Below the pieces are notes generated by a model. That model ran no database searches and had not been told where the DNA came from. It saw only the letters and a list, made by a program, of their open reading frames with translations. DNA of 6,636 nt, taken from the NCBI GenBank assembly GCA_020637235.1, contig JACJWG010000029.1, positions 1-6,636 of the forward strand, in the 5' to 3' direction. This document shows positions 5,535 to 6,636 of the stretch, piece after piece. A program made the translations under genes and the position numbers. The stretch's first letter is position 1, and every line of letters begins with the position of its first letter. Source of the DNA: Acidimicrobiaceae bacterium (GTDB taxonomy: Bacteria > Actinomycetota > Acidimicrobiia > Acidimicrobiales > Ilumatobacteraceae).

Positions 5535-6545
5535 GTGCTCGGACTTCGGGTGCGAATCCCTCCTGTCGTTGTCGATACGAATCAGCTGTTCCGCGATGTT
5601 GGGTACTTCGCCCGGCGCGGCCAGCGCACTGTGCTGGTGAACGCTGCGAACAGTGGCGCGCTGCGCATCTTGTGTCCCCGCCACGTCGTCGACGAGATCG
5701 ACGAGCATGCGGCGAAGTTCAGCCGTCTGGCGAGGGTGCCTCAGCAGCAGTTCGTGGACACCTGGCTGTGTAACTACCTCCCGGTACTTCGCATTGTCGA
5801 TCCGATCCCGAGGAGTGCGCTGACCGATCCGGAACTTGACCGCGTCCACGAACTCGAGCGCCAGGATCCCGACGATGTACCAGCAGCGCTGCTTGCACTT
5901 GCGACCAGGGCAGTCCTGCTGTCCGAGGACGAGGCACTTCTCGAGGCGGTGTACGGCGAGGTGGGTCCTTCGTGCGATCTGCGCCGTTGGGTCCAGCATC
6001 TGAAGGCCGGCGGGGACGCGTCCGAGCTGGCCGCGCTCCTCGAAGGAGGGGCTGCCATCTTGCGTCTCGTTGGAATCGGTGGGGCGGCTGCCCTGCGGTC
6101 GCCGATCGGTGCAGCGTTCGTTGGTTCCGTCACCGCCGGGCTGTTGGTGAGGTACTTCCGTGCCCCGGCAACTGAGCGGTCCTGGTTGCGACAGGGCTTC
6201 TCGGACGTTGGTGGTGTGGTCGTCGAAGTCCTTGAGGAGTTCGAGCGGGCGGTCGGCACGCTGACGCGAGTCGCTGCTCCGATACCCGAGGAGCGAGCCC
6301 TCCGGACAATGCACCCAGAAGGTCGTCTCGTGCGAGCGTGCCTCACGACGATGGGAGCCGCAAAGGGCTCGATGCACAGCGCTCGCAGCCTGCGGTCCGA
6401 ACTCCCGCTGCTCGACGTGGCCTCCGGAGAGCAACGGGTCCGCGCCGTGCTTAGGTCGCACGATTGCTTCGTCGAGATTGAGCGCGGGAGGTTTCAACTC
6501 GGCCGATCGATTGACCCGCACCTGCATGAGACACCGCCGCCGTGA
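5535..6545 (+). CDS. PIN-domain nuclease with hydrophobic middle segment and winged-helix-like C-terminus
   Basis: PIN domains are metal-dependent RNases or nickases, known from VapC toxins. Here the domain covers about residues 9-145 and keeps its acidic positions: D14 in VVVDTNQLF, E54 in VVDEIDEH, an acidic cluster D111-D114 in QDPDDVPAALLALA, and D132 in LLSEDEALL. Residues about 174-207 are hydrophobic, Gly/Ala-rich and interrupted by R187, so they could be one membrane segment or a hairpin. Residues about 262-325 (HPEGRLVRACLTTMG, then RVRAVLRSHDCFVEIERGRF) look like a winged helix. At 336 residues it is more than twice the size of a VapC, and no small antitoxin gene is adjacent. The start is uncertain: GTG5535 has AGGA 6 nt upstream; GTG5550 is just before the domain; ATG5346 gives 399 residues with no convincing Shine-Dalgarno. 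Target and role are unknown; a toxin, defence or RNA-processing function is inference. Confidence 0.85.
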   Translation: MLGLRVRIPPVVVDTNQLFRDVGYFARRGQRTVLVNAANSGALRILCPRHVVDEIDEHAAKFSRLARVPQQQFVDTWLCNYLPVLRIVDPIPRSALTDPELDRVHELERQDPDDVPAALLALATRAVLLSEDEALLEAVYGEVGPSCDLRRWVQHLKAGGDASELAALLEGGAAILRLVGIGGAAALRSPIGAAFVGSVTAGLLVRYFRAPATERSWLRQGFSDVGGVVVEVLEEFERAVGTLTRVAAPIPEERALRTMHPEGRLVRACLTTMGAAKGSMHSARSLRSELPLLDVASGEQRVRAVLRSHDCFVEIERGRFQLGRSIDPHLHETPPP

Positions 6546-6558
6546 GGTTCGACGGCAC

Positions 6559-6597
6559 CCGCCCGAAGGGCGGTCACGGCACACGCGCCGACCGGCG
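6559..6597. terminator. Paired GC-rich hairpins, possible bidirectional terminator
   Basis: CCGCCC-GAA-GGGCGG (6559-6573) is a perfect 6-bp stem with a 3-nt loop, 13 bp after the PIN gene's stop. CGCCG-AC-CGGCG (6586-6597) is a second perfect inverted repeat. Neither is followed by a T-run, which is common for actinobacterial terminators. Their position between a plus-strand gene and an apparent minus-strand gene end fits a shared terminator. Confidence 0.42.
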
Positions 6598-6603
6598 GTG
6601 AGG

Positions 6604-6636
6604 TCAGATCGGCTGGTGGCAGCCCGTGCAGGTGTC
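6604..6636 (-). CDS. C-terminal tail of a gene entering from the right, with CxxCH motif (partial)
   Basis: The minus strand reads in frame from the window edge as DTCTGCHQPI followed by TGA. The C-x-x-C-H-Q-P-I pattern resembles the end of a zinc-ribbon or zinc-finger domain, and the stop is followed by two hairpins in a convergent arrangement, so this may be the true end of a neighbouring gene. Only ten residues are visible, so it could be chance. Confidence 0.33.
   Translation of the reverse strand, partial: DTCTGCHQPI

Noticed and set aside
5469..6584. 371-codon open frame on the minus strand opposite the PIN gene
   Set aside because: The plus-strand frame contains a coherent PIN domain with its acidic residues, while this frame has low-complexity Arg/Ser/Pro-rich composition.
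1..6636. CRISPR array, tRNA or rRNA genes
   Set aside because: I saw no regularly spaced long repeats and no tRNA-like or rRNA-like sequence on reading both strands. The CTCCCG repeats are too short and close for a CRISPR array.

Overview
The window is GC-rich, uses GTG as well as ATG starts, and its genes prefer G or C at third codon positions. With a large actinobacterial-type TrwC/MobF relaxase at its centre, it most likely comes from a plasmid or integrative conjugative/mobilizable element of an actinobacterium (Actinomycetota). Genus cannot be judged from the sequence alone.

Layout, left to right. (1) 1-326: the left part of an IS3-family (IS407-like) insertion sequence on the minus strand, with the N-terminal 88 residues of its OrfA and its terminal inverted repeat; the rest of the element lies outside the window. 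(2) 334-825, plus strand: a GNAT N-acetyltransferase whose start lies about 8 bp from the IS end. (3) 839-1027, minus: a possible 62-residue ORF that overlaps the relaxase stop by 4 bp. (4) 1024-4683, minus: a 1219-residue MobF relaxase-helicase with an intact HUH nuclease, an intact RecD-like helicase and a long C-terminal extension. (5) 4684-4849: a non-coding stretch upstream of the relaxase holding a 9-bp stem-loop, a run of CTCCCG direct repeats and a hairpin followed by an A/T-rich octamer; it is the best place for an oriT and the relaxase promoter. (6) 4850-5329, minus: an unrecognised 159-residue protein with a perfect Shine-Dalgarno sequence. (7) 5535-6545, plus: a protein with an N-terminal PIN nuclease domain, a hydrophobic middle segment and a winged-helix-like C-terminus. 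(8) 6546-6603: two GC-rich hairpins, then what looks like the last ten residues of a minus-strand gene entering from the right.

The 159-residue gene, the relaxase and perhaps the 62-residue ORF run in the same direction and could form a mobilization unit. The relaxase would nick and unwind the element's DNA for transfer, with the DNA signals in 4684-4849 as its likely target or control region. The PIN protein is divergent from this unit, with a roughly 205-bp shared upstream region, and the GNAT gene is convergent with it; both look like accessory cargo. The most interesting targets are the candidate oriT/iteron region and the PIN/membrane/winged-helix protein.
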